Positions 24,678-31,523 of a DNA stretch of 64,000 nt are shown here, piece by piece. Both the position numbers and the translations under genes were made by a program. This stretch comes from JAFKKS01 sp050187875 (GTDB lineage: Bacteria > Pseudomonadota > Alphaproteobacteria > Rhizobiales > Xanthobacteraceae). Below the pieces are notes generated by a model, which was given only the letters and a program-made list of their open reading frames with translations, was not told the DNA's origin and searched no databases. The stretch covers positions 1 through 64,000 of the forward strand of contig JBFWXB010000019.1 in the NCBI GenBank assembly GCA_050187875.1. Reading direction: 5' to 3'. Positions within the stretch are counted from its first letter, which is position 1. Every line of letters begins with the position of its first letter.

Positions 24678-24899
24678 ATGCTCCTCAAATTCATCGCCTT
24701 CATCGCCGCGGCGCTGCCGATCATCATGTTCCTGCGCCGCCTGAGCGCGGGCACGCAGCGGCGCCCGACGCGCCTCTCCGAAGGCGTGAAGGAATTCAAG
24801 AAGCAGTTCGATCTGGCGGTGTGGATCTTCCTCGGCCTCGTCGGCGCGATCTTCGCCTTCGCTGCGGCGAAGCTCGCCTGGACCTGGTGGAGCGCTTAA
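24678..24899 (+). CDS. small membrane protein of unknown function
   Basis: I do not recognise this 73-aa protein. It has a hydrophobic N-terminal segment (MLLKFIAFIAAALPIIMFL), a basic stretch RRLSAGTQRRPTRLSEGVKE, then a second hydrophobic segment WIFLGLVGAIFAFAAAKLAW. Two membrane-spanning helices with a cytoplasmic basic loop are likely. There is no good ribosome-binding site, but codon use fits and it is flanked by repeats. Confidence 0.5.
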   Translation: MLLKFIAFIAAALPIIMFLRRLSAGTQRRPTRLSEGVKEFKKQFDLAVWIFLGLVGAIFAFAAAKLAWTWWSA

Positions 24900-24930
24900 A
24901 GGCGATGGGCCACGCGATGTAGCTCGCACC

Positions 24931-25012
24931 GTAGGACGGGTTGAGCAACGCGAAGCCCATCGCCCAGCCGCACCGCCGTGATGGGGTTTCGCTGCGCTCA
25001 ACCCATCCTACG
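24931..25012. repeat. dispersed palindromic repeat, family D
   Basis: A full unit with left arm gtaggacgggttgagcaacg continuing cgaagcccatc, and right arm gatggggtttcgctgcgctc continuing aacccatcctac. The next unit of the same family lies at 25624-25702, so the DMT-type transporter gene is bracketed by two copies. Confidence 0.88.
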
Positions 25013-25118
25013 CGCCTCAACCCAGCGCATGACCGCCATACGCGCCACCGGCGCGGCTTGCATATCGCTGCGGGATCGGATGGAAAGACGCGCCGTTCTT
25101 CGCGCTAAGGGCCCTGCC

Positions 25119-25637
25119 ATGACGCTCCTCCCCGCCATTCTCATCGCCGTGCTCATTGGCACGATGCTACCGCTGCAGGGACTGTTGAACGCGCGGCTCG
25201 GCACGAACATCGGCGGGCCGGTTGCGGCGGCCTTCGTGTCGTTCCTCGTCGGCACGGTCCTGCTTGGCCTTTATCTCCTCGCCACGCGCACGTCGCTGAT
25301 GCCGCGGCCAGGCGCGCGCTTCCCCGTCTGGATCTGGGCGGGCGGCGCGCTCGGCGCGATCTATGTCGCCTGCGTCACGCTGCTCGTGCCGCGTCTCGGC
25401 ACGGCGGCGATCATCTGCCTCGCGGTGTTCGGGCAGATCGTCGCGTCGCTCCTGCTCGACCATTTCGGCGTGCTGCAGACGCCGCGCCCGGCTGACCTCC
25501 TGCGCGTTCTCGGCGCCGCGCTCGTCCTCGTGGGCGTCACGCTCGTCGTCGCGCCGTGGCGTGCACCGCCAGCGCCAAGCGCAGCAAAGAGCGACGTGCA
25601 CCCCAGCACGACGCAACCCAGTTGTAGGCTGGGTTGA
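25119..25637 (+). CDS. DMT-family (DUF606/YdcZ-type) transporter
   Basis: This 172-aa membrane protein has about five hydrophobic helices and resembles the short YdcZ/DUF606 branch of the drug/metabolite transporter superfamily, which often works as a dimer. It starts MTLLPAILIAVLIGTMLPLQ and continues with GLLNARLG, GGPVAAAFVSFLVGT and TAAIICLAVFGQIVASLLLDHFG. The substrate is unknown. The last few codons and the stop (TGA at 25635-25637) come from the family-D repeat that begins at 25624. Confidence 0.8.
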   Translation: MTLLPAILIAVLIGTMLPLQGLLNARLGTNIGGPVAAAFVSFLVGTVLLGLYLLATRTSLMPRPGARFPVWIWAGGALGAIYVACVTLLVPRLGTAAIICLAVFGQIVASLLLDHFGVLQTPRPADLLRVLGAALVLVGVTLVVAPWRAPPAPSAAKSDVHPSTTQPSCRLG

Positions 25638-25702
25638 GCACCGCGAAACCCATCATCTGACCGCAACGCCGCGATGGGTTTCGCTGCGCTCAACCCATCC
25701 TC
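25624..25702. repeat. dispersed palindromic repeat, family D
   Basis: The left arm gtaggctgggttgagcaccg and the right arm gatgggtttcgctgcgctca continuing acccatcctcc match the 24931 copy. It overlaps the 3' end of the DMT transporter gene and supplies its stop codon. Confidence 0.88.
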
Positions 25703-25720
25703 CAAGCGCCAGGCGCGCCC

Positions 25721-26125
25721 CTATCCGCGTCCGCGCGTCGCGTCGACGCTCCAGGGGCCTGCGCCCGCCGCAGCGATGTAGAGAAGAACGAAACAGAAGA
25801 AGATCGCCGGCTCGCCGCCATTGGTCAGCGGATAGAAGCCCTTCGGCGCGTGGCCGATGAAATAGGCGAACGCCATTTCGCCGGAGAGGATGAATGCCGC
25901 CGGCCGCGTGAACAGCCCGATCAGCACGAGGATCGCGCCGACAAGCTCGATCGCACCCGCGAACCAGATCAGCGAGAACGTCGCCGGCGTCGCCATCGTG
26001 CCGGGAAACGCGAAGAACTTGGTGAGCGGGTGCTGCAGCAGCATCAGCGCCGTGACGATGCGCAGGATGCTCAGAATTTCAGGCGAAAAGCGTGCGAGCT
26101 GACGCTCGTAGACATGCAGTCTCAT
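25721..26125 (-). CDS. DoxX-family membrane protein
   Basis: This 134-aa protein has four hydrophobic helices of the DoxX/DoxD family (SPEILSILRIVTALMLLQHP, IELVGAILVLIGLFTRPAAF and the motif FAYFIGHAPKGFYPLTNGGE with a final helix). Family members are linked to redox and sulfur stress in some bacteria, but no reaction is known here. ATG 26125 is the only reasonable start. A second DoxX gene occurs at 35417-35806. Confidence 0.85.
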   Translation of the reverse strand: MRLHVYERQLARFSPEILSILRIVTALMLLQHPLTKFFAFPGTMATPATFSLIWFAGAIELVGAILVLIGLFTRPAAFILSGEMAFAYFIGHAPKGFYPLTNGGEPAIFFCFVLLYIAAAGAGPWSVDATRGRG

Positions 26126-26261
26126 TGAGAAGCCCTCGTCGCAAAAAGGGGGCGACCCTAACAGCGACGCTGCGGTGCCCTGTTCACGTTGTCGCTAGCT
26201 GTGACAAACGGGCGCGAAACGAAGTCCTTTCTCGACGGACATAGAAGAGGCACGGCCTCTC

Positions 26262-26294
26262 CTCCGCTCATTCCCGCGAAAGCGGGAATCCAGG
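26262..26294. repeat. left arm of a 33-bp inverted repeat around the GIY-YIG gene (family B)
   Basis: The sequence ctccgctcattcccgcgaaa continuing gcgggaatccagg is an exact inverted match of 26601-26633. Each arm is itself palindromic (attcccgc gaaa gcgggaat) and belongs to family B. The pair frames the GIY-YIG reading frame closely on both sides. Confidence 0.93.
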
Positions 26295-26298
26295 CCCG

Positions 26299-26587
26299 TC
26301 AAAGATTCAGGCTTTCGAACAGATCATGCCAGTCCGGATTGCCCGTTTCGATCAGACGAAGCTTCCAGGCGCGATCCCATTTCTTGAGTTTGCCGTTCGC
26401 GTACGAAAGCGCTTTCGCGCGTCTCGTGGGCCTCGTACCAAACAAGCACCTTGATGCCGTAGCGTTTGGTGAACCCATCGATAGCACCGATGCGATGCTG
26501 GTACGCACGGCGCGCGAGGTCGTCGGTCATGCCGATATAGAGTGTCCCGTTTCGGCGACTGGCCAAAATGTAGACGTAGAATGCCAT
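26299..26587 (-). pseudogene. GIY-YIG nuclease-domain gene with a frameshift
   Basis: The 5' part encodes MAFYVYILASRRNGTLYIGM followed by TDDLARRAYQHRIGAIDGFT, a clear small GIY-YIG domain protein (UPF0213/COG2827 type). The frame leaves the family near base 26390. The expected continuation, KLKKWDRAWKLRLIETGNPD through DLFESLNL, is present in the next frame, ending at 26299. One extra base, in the stretch 26385-26400, explains this. It could be a true inactivation or a sequencing error. The natural length would be about 95 aa. It is framed by a perfect 33-bp inverted repeat. Confidence 0.85.
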
Positions 26588-26600
26588 AGGAAGATTTTAA

Positions 26601-26633
26601 CCTGGATTCCCGCTTTCGCGGGAATGAGCGGAG
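26601..26633. repeat. right arm of the 33-bp inverted repeat around the GIY-YIG gene (family B)
   Basis: The sequence cctggattcccgctttcgcg continuing ggaatgagcggag is the exact inverted partner of 26262-26294. It lies 13 bp upstream of the GIY-YIG start codon, so it also forms the promoter-proximal side of that gene. Confidence 0.93.
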
Positions 26634-26666
26634 CTTGACACGCTCTCTGCCAACGCCATTCCTTCC

Positions 26667-26984
26667 TTACTCCTCCGGCTCCGTCGTGAAGAACAACGGA
26701 TAGCCTTTTTGCTTCCCGAGCTCGGTCGCTTCCTTCGCCTTTGTCTCCGCGACGTCGCGGGTGAAGACGGCGATGACGCAGGCGCCGCGGCGATGCGCGG
26801 TCAGCATCACACGCTGGGCTGTCTCGGCATTCATGCGGAACACGGCTTTGAGCACGACGACCACGAATTCGCGCGGCGTGTAGTCGTCGTTGAGGAGGAT
26901 CACCTTGTAGAGCGGCGGCCGCGCCGGCTTGGTCGTGGGCTTGGGTTTAGGTGTCGTGCGCGGCTTGGTGACGGTCGGGCTCAT
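26667..26984 (-). CDS. clpS: ATP-dependent Clp protease adaptor ClpS
   Basis: This 105-aa adaptor delivers N-degron substrates to ClpAP. A Pro/Lys/Thr-rich N-terminal tail (about 1-24) is followed by the ClpS core PPLYKVILLNDDYTPREFVV, with the conserved DDYTP substrate-pocket segment, then AETAQRVMLTAHRRGACVIAV and the final strand with TKAKEATELGKQKGYPLFFT. ATG 26984 gives the standard tail; the upstream extension to 27053 is Arg-rich. Its partner enzyme Aat is encoded at 14054-14740. Confidence 0.95.
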   Translation of the reverse strand: MSPTVTKPRTTPKPKPTTKPARPPLYKVILLNDDYTPREFVVVVLKAVFRMNAETAQRVMLTAHRRGACVIAVFTRDVAETKAKEATELGKQKGYPLFFTTEPEE

Positions 26985-27505
26985 GCCGGGCCTCCGGCTT
27001 GCGTTACGCCTTATGAATCGCGCCGCGCGCCGCCGCCCGCAAGGGCCGCCCATCGCATTAAAAAAACTTACGCCCGGGGCTCACAACAAGGATTATAGTC
27101 TTATCACCCTGCTCGCTGAGGGGCGTCCGAACCGGTCGGGCGACCGACGGACGGAGCAGGAGGCGGCGCCCGCGGCCGTGCCAGCCCGCACGGACTCGGG
27201 AGGCCCTTGGGACCCCGCCCGGGCGCCACTACGAGCGCTCTGCGAGGAGCTCGCTGGACTCGACAGGCCGGTTCGCCGGACCGGGTCGAGGAAGCGCGGC
27301 CCAGGGCCCGAAATCGCCGCATATGGAGCGCCGCGAGGCGATGCGCCCCGATCACAAGGGGCGCGCCGCGCCTCACACGCGCGGAGACTACGGTGCGCCT
27401 CACGGTGCTCCATCCCCTCGCCTTTATGGCGTGGGGCAAAAGACGAAAGGTCCTCCCTCCGGCTCGCGCCGGAGAACGCGGACGGCTGTTTGAAAATCTG
27501 ATGTT
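26985..27505. other. gene-free GC-rich region between clpS and msrB
   Basis: I recognise no gene here. Open frames exist on both strands but look like random GC-rich translation. The stretch is rich in local inverted repeats, for example CCGTGC/GCACGG near 27175-27192. It could hold a degraded element or an RNA, but RNase P RNA and tmRNA hallmarks are absent. A family-C repeat follows at once. Confidence 0.4.
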
Positions 27506-27644
27506 GTCATTCCGGGGCGCGCGCAGCGCGAGCCCGGAATCCATACGCCGCAGCGTCGTGATTAAGGCGCAGCGACTGAGATCATTTGCGGCGCAGGGGT
27601 TATGGATTCCGGGCTCGCCCCCTACGGAGGCGCCCCGGAATGAC
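27506..27644. repeat. dispersed palindromic repeat, family C
   Basis: The longest family-C unit in the window: gtcattccggggcgcgcgca to ggcgccccggaatgac, with inner pair ccggaatccata / tatggattccgg. It ends five bases before the msrB stop codon and so lies where a terminator would be expected. Confidence 0.9.
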
Positions 27645-27649
27645 GGTCG

Positions 27650-28060
27650 TTACGCCGCCTTGAAGTTCATCGCCACGCCGTTGATGCAGTAGCGCAGTCC
27701 GGTCGGCGGCGGACCGTCCGGGAAGACGTGGCCGAGATGACTGCCGCAGCGGCTGCAATGCACCTCGGTGCGCTGCATGCCGTGGCTGAAGTCGTGCTCT
27801 TCCTCGACCGCACCTTCGACGGGGTCGTTGAAGCTCGGCCAGCCGGTGCCGCTCTCGAATTTCAGCTTCGACTCGAACAGCGGCTGCCCGCAGCCGGCGC
27901 ATTCGAACGTGCCGGCGCGCTTCTCGTAATTGAGCGCGCAGCTTCCCGGCCGTTCGGTCGCGTGCTGTCGCATCACCGCGAACTGCTCGGGCGTAAGGAG
28001 ACGGCGCCACTCGGCGTCGCTATGGGTGACGGGATAGGTCTTGGTGCTGGTCATCGTCAT
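27650..28060 (-). CDS. msrB: peptide-methionine (R)-S-oxide reductase
   Basis: This 136-aa enzyme repairs oxidised methionine (R form) in proteins. The zinc cysteines are in CAGCGQPLF and CSRCGSHLGHVF, and the catalytic cysteine is in GLRYCINGVAMNF; SGTGWPSF is family-typical. There is no strong ribosome site, so the start is uncertain among ATGs at 28060, 28054 and further upstream. No signal peptide is seen, so it acts in the cytoplasm. Confidence 0.93.
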   Translation of the reverse strand: MTMTSTKTYPVTHSDAEWRRLLTPEQFAVMRQHATERPGSCALNYEKRAGTFECAGCGQPLFESKLKFESGTGWPSFNDPVEGAVEEEHDFSHGMQRTEVHCSRCGSHLGHVFPDGPPPTGLRYCINGVAMNFKAA

Positions 28061-28132
28061 GACGAAGATATGGGGTTTGGGAGCCTGCGCCACCATAGGC
28101 GCAACTGTCCTACGCAGCAAAACGCCCCCTTG

Positions 28133-28696
28133 TTACAGCATTCCAGGCCGGAACTTGCGCCGCCAGTTCGCGGCACGGCCGGAAAGCATGAACATGCCCT
28201 CTCCGCGATAGTGCATGGTCTTTGGGTATTTCGGCCTTGCCGGCGCGTGCGCCTTCACGACCTCCCAAATGAAGACGTTGTATTTGCTGACCAAGGCCGC
28301 ATCGTGCAGCCGGCATTCGAGGTTCGCGTAGCACTCGGCGATCAACGGCGCCTTCACCGCGTCGGCATCCTCAGCCGTCAGCTTGAAGCGTGCGAACTTG
28401 TCGATGTCGGCGCCGGAGCAATTGCCGATGCCGACCACCTTCTCCGCGAGATGGACTTCCGGCACGTTGATCACGCATTCGCGGCTACGCCGGATCAGCT
28501 CGAAGCTGTGATTGCCGCTGGTGATCATGCAGGCGAGAAGCGACGGCGAGAACTCCATCACCATGTGCCAGCCCATGGTCATGACGTTGCGCTCGCCCCG
28601 ATACGCGGAAGAGACGAGCACGATCGGTCCAGGCTCGATAAAGCGGCGGATCTCGCTGACGGGAAAGTCCTGCTTTTTATAGACCGGCCTGCGCAT
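28133..28696 (-). CDS. flavin reductase-like FMN-binding protein
   Basis: This 187-aa protein has the split-barrel flavin reductase fold. It starts MRRPVYKKQDFPVSEIRRFI, continues GPIVLVSSAYRGERNVMTMG and MEFSPSLLACMITSGNHSFE (flavin-binding segments), and includes CVINVPEVHLAEKVVGIGNC. Such proteins reduce FMN/FAD or bind flavin for partner oxygenases. It begins 10 bp after the stop of the upstream host-attachment gene, so the two probably share the sigma-EcfG promoter described there. Confidence 0.87.
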   Translation of the reverse strand: MRRPVYKKQDFPVSEIRRFIEPGPIVLVSSAYRGERNVMTMGWHMVMEFSPSLLACMITSGNHSFELIRRSRECVINVPEVHLAEKVVGIGNCSGADIDKFARFKLTAEDADAVKAPLIAECYANLECRLHDAALVSKYNVFIWEVVKAHAPARPKYPKTMHYRGEGMFMLSGRAANWRRKFRPGML

Positions 28697-28706
28697 ACGA
28701 CAGCCG

Positions 28707-29162
28707 CTACATCGCCAACTGCTTCTCGATCTCGGGGATCGGCTGGCCGGTATAGTCCTTGTCGATCTCGCCCACCACGCGCTCGCGCACATCCGCCGGC
28801 AGCGCATCGCGCAAGGCCGCGAGCGAGCGTGGCGGCGCGACGATCACGAAAGCCGACTCGCCGTTGTTCCGCGCAAGCTCTCCGAGTGTTCCTGCGACTT
28901 CGCGCGCGAATCGCTCCTCGGCGATTTCGTGCCAATCGGTCTGCTCCATCGCGCTGCGCCGTGGCGCCATGCGCGCGAAGCTCCGGCCCGGCCTATCGGT
29001 GCCGAGCTCACGCGTCGGCGGGTTGTTGTTCTTCAGCACATGCATGGTCTTGAGACGTGGCGCCATTGGGTTTCCCTCATTGCGCAGAAACAGCGCCTTG
29101 CGCCCGTCACCGACGAAAACGCAAGCGCCGTGAGGAATGCGGACGGGCTGAGCATTGGCCAT
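28707..29162 (-). CDS. host-attachment/baeRF-family protein
   Basis: This 151-aa protein resembles the host attachment (baeRF) family, relatives of release-factor-like domains of unknown function often found in stress regulons. Motifs are GACVFVGDGRKALFLRNEG near the N-terminus, RFAREVAGTLGELARNNGES, FVIVAPPRSLAALRDALP and a C-terminal segment EIDKDYTGQPIPEIEKQL. ATG 29162 follows GGAGAG. A perfect GGAAC-N17-CGTT promoter lies about 30-60 bp upstream, and the flavin reductase gene follows after 10 bp. Confidence 0.82.
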   Translation of the reverse strand: MANAQPVRIPHGACVFVGDGRKALFLRNEGNPMAPRLKTMHVLKNNNPPTRELGTDRPGRSFARMAPRRSAMEQTDWHEIAEERFAREVAGTLGELARNNGESAFVIVAPPRSLAALRDALPADVRERVVGEIDKDYTGQPIPEIEKQLAM

Positions 29163-29194
29163 GAAAAACTCTCCAAGCGAAGACAACTGGGAAG

Positions 29195-29220
29195 AACGGC
29201 TTTTACACGCACCGAGTTCC
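29195..29220 (-). promoter_or_regulatory. sigma-EcfG (general stress) promoter GGAAC-N17-CGTT
   Basis: On the minus strand GGAAC (29220-29216), 17 bases and CGTT (29198-29195) match the established consensus for the alphaproteobacterial general stress sigma factor EcfG/SigT. Transcription would start near 29187, leaving a leader of about 25 nt that contains the ribosome site of the host-attachment gene. Confidence 0.72.
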
Positions 29221-29239
29221 CATTTGCGATGCGGTGGGT

Positions 29240-29944
29240 TCAAACCATCGCGTCGGCGAGCTCCGTCATCGACTTCACGAGAATATCCGGCTGGTGCGGC
29301 GTCTCACCGAACGGCCGGCGGCGGCGATCGATGAAAGCGGTGCGCATGCCCGCCGCCTTCGCGCCGATGCAATCGAAGGCGTGGTTGGCGACGAACAGCA
29401 CCTCGTCCATGCGCACGCCCATGATCTCCGCCGCCTTGGTATAGGTCGCAACATGCGGCTTGAAGCGACCCGCCGCAGCCACCGAGATCACGTTGTCGAA
29501 CGGGACCTTGTGATAGCGCTTCGCGGTCTCCAGCATATCGGGATCGCCATTCGAGAGCACGACGAGCTTGTAGCGCGTCTTGAGCCGCGCCAGCGCTTCC
29601 GGCACTTCCGGGAAGGGTTTCAACTTCTCGATCTCCGCGACCAGCGCCCTCACCTCCTCCTTGGTGTGAGCGATCCCGGCGCGCTCGAGAACAAAGGCGA
29701 CGGCGCGCTCGCCGATCGTGCGGTAAGGCGTATGCGTCTTGTGCAACAGCGCGTCGATCATCGAGTTCTCGAAATGCGTGCGCCGCCACCAGGTGACGAA
29801 GGAATTCGGATTGCCGCTCCACCCCTTCGATTTGAGGTACGGCGTCGCAATCTCGACCAGGCCCGATTGCATGTCGACCACGGTGCCATACTGATCGAAC
29901 ATGCAGACTTTGACGCTGCGCTTGAGGGTCTCGATATCGGTCAC
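29240..29944 (-). CDS. haloacid dehalogenase, type II (HAD superfamily)
   Basis: This 234-aa HAD hydrolase of the L-2-haloacid dehalogenase type has the nucleophile aspartate in VCMFDQYGTVVD, the motif II serine/asparagine in VVLSNGDPDM, the lysine in GRFKPHVATY and the C-terminal NHAFDCIGAKAAGM. It replaces halogen with hydroxyl in 2-haloacids, or acts on a related substrate. GTG 29944 is preferred because GGAGAG lies five bases upstream; a TTG at 29968 is in frame without such a site. Confidence 0.87.
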   Translation of the reverse strand: MTDIETLKRSVKVCMFDQYGTVVDMQSGLVEIATPYLKSKGWSGNPNSFVTWWRRTHFENSMIDALLHKTHTPYRTIGERAVAFVLERAGIAHTKEEVRALVAEIEKLKPFPEVPEALARLKTRYKLVVLSNGDPDMLETAKRYHKVPFDNVISVAAAGRFKPHVATYTKAAEIMGVRMDEVLFVANHAFDCIGAKAAGMRTAFIDRRRRPFGETPHQPDILVKSMTELADAMV

Positions 29945-30111
29945 GTCATCTCTCCGGCGAAAGTCCAACCGGCTTTATAGACCGCGGCGAGCGTTCCACC
30001 ACGCATGGCGGGGTTGCAGACGCCTGGAGGCCCGCGAGGCGCCACACGCGCCGGCGAGGGCAGCCGCAAGAATCGAAGGCAAATAGCGCCACGGAATGGC
30101 GGCACATGAAA

Positions 30112-30137
30112 ATGGCCTCCCCTTGCGGGGAGGCCAT
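30112..30137 (-). terminator. Rho-independent terminator of the small basic exported protein gene
   Basis: A perfect 11-bp stem (ATGGCCTCCCC/GGGGAGGCCAT) with a four-base loop is followed on the minus strand by ATTTTCATG. It lies 18 bp after the stop codon of the gene at 30156-30476. Confidence 0.8.
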
Positions 30138-30155
30138 GACGTCGTGCAACGCACG

Positions 30156-30476
30156 TCAATAGGTGCGCCAATTGTGCTTCTTGCGATAGATGGCGCGGGA
30201 CGTGCGGTTGAGCCGCTTGTTCAGCACATGACGCTGACGCGGCGTCAGGTAGCCGCCGTTGCGCCAGCGCATGCGGCGCTCCTGCCGCGCGATCGAGCGC
30301 TCGCGGCGTTGCATCCGGTATGCTTCGCGCGGCGTCAGCGCGCCGGAGCGCATGCCCTGCTCGATGCGATGATGCTGGCGCTCCTGCCGCGCGTTGACGC
30401 CTTGCGCCATCGCGGGCGCCGCCATCAGCATGCTGAGCGCGAGGCCGGCGAGAATCTTGGGCAACGAGATCGTCAT
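30156..30476 (-). CDS. small exported basic protein of unknown function
   Basis: This 106-aa protein has a signal peptide MTISLPKILAGLALSMLMAA (cleavage likely after AMA) and a mature part of about 82 residues that is very rich in Arg and Gln (RQERQHHRIEQGMRSG, EAYRMQRRERSIARQERRMR). I recognise no named family. It may bind nucleic acid, cell wall or metal in the periplasm, but that is speculation. The gene has its own terminator and an A/T-rich upstream region with repeated TTCAT motifs. Confidence 0.72.
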   Translation of the reverse strand: MTISLPKILAGLALSMLMAAPAMAQGVNARQERQHHRIEQGMRSGALTPREAYRMQRRERSIARQERRMRWRNGGYLTPRQRHVLNKRLNRTSRAIYRKKHNWRTY

Positions 30477-30792
30477 TTAGTGTCTCCTCTCTTGTCGGCA
30501 CGCTCTCGTGCCGTGCGCGAAATCAACGCACGGGCTTGGGCGCTGCGGCGACAAAAGATCGGCAATTCTGCGAGTGACGAATGTTTAATGCGTACGTCAC
30601 CTGGATTTCATGTTCATTGATCGGCGTTCATCGGAGCTTAAACGCGCATTCATCTCGTCGCGCTTTTGTTCATGTCCGCATCACTGGAAGCCGCGCGTTT
30701 CGTCGCGTTTCGCTAAGCCTCGGCGCGCTGATGCTGTCCCGGTTTCGCGCCAGCATCTCAACGCGCTGCCTCGCGAAGCGAGGAAACGAAAA
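30477..30792. other. intergenic region with repeated TTCAT motifs
   Basis: No gene is evident. Five TTCAT motifs (starting 30607, 30613, 30627, 30649 and 30669, three preceded by G) lie within 67 bp, reading TGAAC-like on the strand of the downstream small exported protein gene. They could be operator half-sites for its promoter. A sequence with inverted arms (gatgctg...cagcatc) lies near 30730-30757. Confidence 0.35.
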
Positions 30793-30817
30793 GAGCCTCC
30801 TCGGAATGAGGAGGCTC
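30793..30817 (-). terminator. Rho-independent terminator after the psiF-like gene
   Basis: A perfect 10-bp stem (GAGCCTCCTC/GAGGAGGCTC) with a five-base loop is followed on the minus strand by TTTTCGTTT. It lies 36 bp beyond the psiF-like stop codon. Confidence 0.85.
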
Positions 30818-30852
30818 TCGCAACGAAAAATTCGGTTAGCGACGGTGTGGCA

Positions 30853-31068
30853 TCAGTTCTCGCCGCGCTTGCATTTGGAGCGGAACGCCTTGCGCGCTTT
30901 GCCGTGCAGGTTCTGCTGATCGGCCTTGTCCGAGCATTCCTTCGACTTCGCTTTCTTCTCCTCGGCCGTCATCTTCTTCGTCGCCGCGAAAGACGCAGGC
31001 GCGACAACAAAACTGGCGCCGACGCCGAGCATAAGGGCAAGGCTGAGTGTCTGAACCAACCGGGTCAT
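30853..31068 (-). CDS. PsiF-family exported protein
   Basis: This 71-aa protein has a signal peptide (MTRLVQTLSLALMLGVGASF, cleavage likely after SFA) and one PsiF repeat in the mature part: KECSDKADQQNLHGKARKAF followed by RSKCKRGEN, with the two conserved cysteines. PsiF proteins are induced by phosphate starvation in enterobacteria, and their function is unknown. ATG 31068 follows GAGGAA; a longer frame to 31116 lacks the signal peptide start. Confidence 0.82.
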   Translation of the reverse strand: MTRLVQTLSLALMLGVGASFVVAPASFAATKKMTAEEKKAKSKECSDKADQQNLHGKARKAFRSKCKRGEN

Positions 31069-31151
31069 GATGATTTCCTCTCCGTGGGCCGGAGGAACTC
31101 TCATAGCACACCACAAGGACGAGGCGAATGGGTCGCATCCATCGCCACGCC

Positions 31152-31337
31152 TTACCGATCACTAAAGAAGACGCCCCCTTTTGCCTTATTGTGGGGCTCG
31201 CTTTCTACGATCTCGACCAAAACAACCTCGATCGGCACCTTGAAATGCTTGACGACGGCCTCGGTGATGTCTCGCACCAAGGCCTGCTTCTGCTCCTGCG
31301 AGCGGCCCTTGACGGCATGGACGTAAACTTCGGGCAT
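31152..31337 (-). CDS. 4-oxalocrotonate tautomerase family protein
   Basis: This 61-aa small tautomerase has the catalytic N-terminal proline in place right after the initiator Met (MPEVYVHAVKGRSQEQKQAL). The rest matches the short 4-OT fold (VRDITEAVVKHFKVP, then VLVEIVESEPHNKAKGG). Members convert enol to keto acids in aromatic breakdown, but many small homologues have unknown substrates. ATG 31337 gives Pro-1; the ATG at 31349 would bury the proline, so it is rejected. Confidence 0.88.
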   Translation of the reverse strand: MPEVYVHAVKGRSQEQKQALVRDITEAVVKHFKVPIEVVLVEIVESEPHNKAKGGVFFSDR

Positions 31338-31402
31338 TGGGGTCCCCATGTCGTGACGAAGCGTCGATCATAACATCGGAAGGACATGGAGGGGTGACCA
31401 AG

Positions 31403-31517
31403 AAAAAGCGCACGGCCGAAACCGTGCGCCTCGAAGGGTCAATCGATCGTTCTTGCTTCTTGTTCACGCTAGGCTGGCTGCGAGGGACCGTCGTCCTGTC
31501 CACGTCGCGTCACTTGT
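31403..31517 (-). ncRNA. candidate small RNA under the general stress sigma factor
   Basis: A perfect GGAAC-N16-CGTT promoter (31548-31524, minus strand) points into a 110-nt stretch that has no credible reading frame and ends in a Rho-independent terminator (31408-31429 plus five T). The start near 31517 is inferred from promoter geometry. The transcript would be about 110-115 nt. It lies between glsB/yeaQ (divergent) and the tautomerase gene (same strand, downstream of the terminator). It matches no RNA I know. Confidence 0.55.
31408..31429 (-). terminator. Rho-independent terminator of the candidate small RNA
   Basis: An 8-bp perfect stem (GCGCACGG/CCGTGCGC) with a six-base loop is followed on the minus strand by TTTTTCTTGG. 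There is no annotated minus-strand gene just upstream to which it could belong, which is what suggests a small RNA. Confidence 0.78.
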
Positions 31518-31523
31518 CGGACA

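Noticed and set aside
27093..27500. RNase P RNA or tmRNA in the clpS-msrB gap
   Set aside because: No conserved RNase P core bases and no tmRNA tag reading frame are visible.
30612..30631. LexA box in the TTCAT cluster (GTTC...GTTC)
   Set aside because: The spacing is ten bases rather than seven.
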